Both the position numbers and the translations under genes were made by a program. The notes beneath the pieces are model-generated. The model was not told where the DNA came from. It worked only from the letters and a program-made list of their open reading frames with translations, and ran no database searches. A stretch of DNA of 21,723 nucleotides, taken from NCBI GenBank assembly GCA_035292785.1, contig DATDPK010000058.1, positions 1 through 21,723 on the forward strand, read 5' to 3'. This DNA is from CABMGU01 sp035292785. Lineage in GTDB: Archaea > Nanobdellota > Nanobdellia > Woesearchaeales > ARS49. Of this stretch, positions 21,189-21,723 are shown one piece after another (the stretch's first letter is position 1; each line of letters begins with the position of its first letter).

Positions 21189-21723
21189 GAAACCACCCTG
21201 CGAACGATAAACGCTTCTTGTTTGTGACTATTTCTTGAACCTGATGCAAAGATTTAGGAGAGACTTTGAAGATTGTGAAAGTGTTGAAAGTTGGAGGAAT
21301 AGATTTCACGATTTTGTTATCCTTGAAGAACTGCAATGCGCCACCGTCTTCTTTAGTGAAGTTTTTTGTAAGATTTACTATATATGCAATCTTTCTTCCA
21401 GACAAACGGTCATCGTGAGGCAACAAGTAGTCTGTGTCGTCATAGATGAAGCCAGACATATCAATGAACTTAAGCTGTGTATCTGTTATTTTTGAGATGA
21501 ACTGGATGAACTCTTTAGAGCTGAAGAATTTATGAAATTGTTTTATTGCCGGCTGTTTTGCATTCCTGCAGTCATCAGTCTGCTGGAACTGGTACAAATC
21601 AGAATTATGCTCGTAAAACTTTTCCTTCAGCAAAGCAGCAGCGACTTTGTTAATCTTCTTAGTAAAGAACTTGCCAAGGACAAGCTGAGGGAAGGGCTGG
21701 TTGGAAGAGAACTCTCTTTTCAA
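21181..21723 (-). CDS. Prolyl-hydroxylase-type 2-oxoglutarate/Fe(II) oxygenase, Tpa1/OGFOD1-like catalytic domain (partial)
   Basis: The frame runs from the window edge to TAA at 21181-21183, 180 codons visible. The first codon seen is TTG, and the true start is probably a little beyond the edge, since NQPFPQLVLGKF is near the N-terminus in this family. Catalytic residues are complete, numbered from the first codon seen: LLPHDDRL (His103, Asp105), His160 in LHQVQEI and the 2-oxoglutarate Arg171 in RLSFAGWFHA. SDLYQFQQTDD and EFIQFISKIT are Tpa1/OGFOD1-like. In eukaryotes these enzymes hydroxylate a proline of ribosomal protein uS12. Such oxygenases are not common in archaea. The next gene encodes the second domain. 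Confidence 0.8.
   Translation of the reverse strand: MKREFSSNQPFPQLVLGKFFTKKINKVAAALLKEKFYEHNSDLYQFQQTDDCRNAKQPAIKQFHKFFSSKEFIQFISKITDTQLKFIDMSGFIYDDTDYLLPHDDRLSGRKIAYIVNLTKNFTKEDGGALQFFKDNKIVKSIPPTFNTFTIFKVSPKSLHQVQEIVTNKKRLSFAGWFHA

Overview
The window is archaeal chromosome. It carries a C-terminal fragment of RNA polymerase subunit Rpo7, Spt4, ribosomal proteins eS24 and eS31, GatD/GatE, a PurO-type IMP cyclohydrolase, a Cdc48-type AAA ATPase and TruD. It also has a tRNA with a bulge-helix-bulge intron, no encoded CCA on its tRNAs, and TATA boxes centred about 26 nt upstream of many start codons (leaderless transcripts). Small compact proteins, tight gene overlaps and several DPANN-flavoured hypothetical families suggest a DPANN archaeon, perhaps of the Woesearchaeota/Pacearchaeota type. 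That lineage call is inference; no rRNA is present to confirm it.

Layout. 1-830 (+): the information-processing operon rpo7-spt4-rps24e-rps27ae, translationally coupled. 831-1375: a 545-nt gene-free tract packed with short perfect hairpins, a 24-bp direct repeat and two long imperfect stem-loops. 1376-2529: three small exported or membrane-anchored proteins, two of them cysteine-rich and one lipoprotein-like. 2745-3426 (-): an intron-containing tRNA-Thr(UGU) followed closely by a GC-richer YdeI/DUF1905-type gene that looks transferred. 3472-3552: two long inverted repeats between divergent promoters. 3592-4670 (+): a helical hypothetical protein coupled to adenylate kinase. 4648-5694: truD and tRNA-Arg(CCU), transcribed divergently from one palindromic AT-rich promoter. 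5696-7637: a membrane GT2 glycosyltransferase and a divergent DUF2238-like membrane protein.

7618-9949 (-) holds two purine genes, a PurO-like IMP cyclohydrolase and an adenylosuccinate lyase with an unusual signature loop. 10001-13304 (-) is the gatD-UPF0248-gatE operon for tRNA-dependent glutamine formation. 13337-17615 (-) holds an M3-like metallopeptidase, a two-ring Cdc48 ATPase and a SecB-like candidate, which together look like a protein-quality-control group. 17705-19488 (+) encodes a cation/Ca2+ exchanger-like protein and a TatD nuclease. 19479-21723 (-) encodes a helical-repeat protein, a Dcd/dUTPase-fold protein lacking the expected catalytic Glu, and a Tpa1/OGFOD1-like prolyl-hydroxylase split into a catalytic gene (cut by the window edge) and a degenerate second-domain gene.

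The most interesting points are the split two-domain 2-oxoglutarate oxygenase, whose halves are joined by an 8-nt overlap one nucleotide out of frame, the intron-bearing tRNA-Thr with altered elbow bases, and the structured 831-1375 tract. All identifications come from motif recognition by eye; no database search was run.
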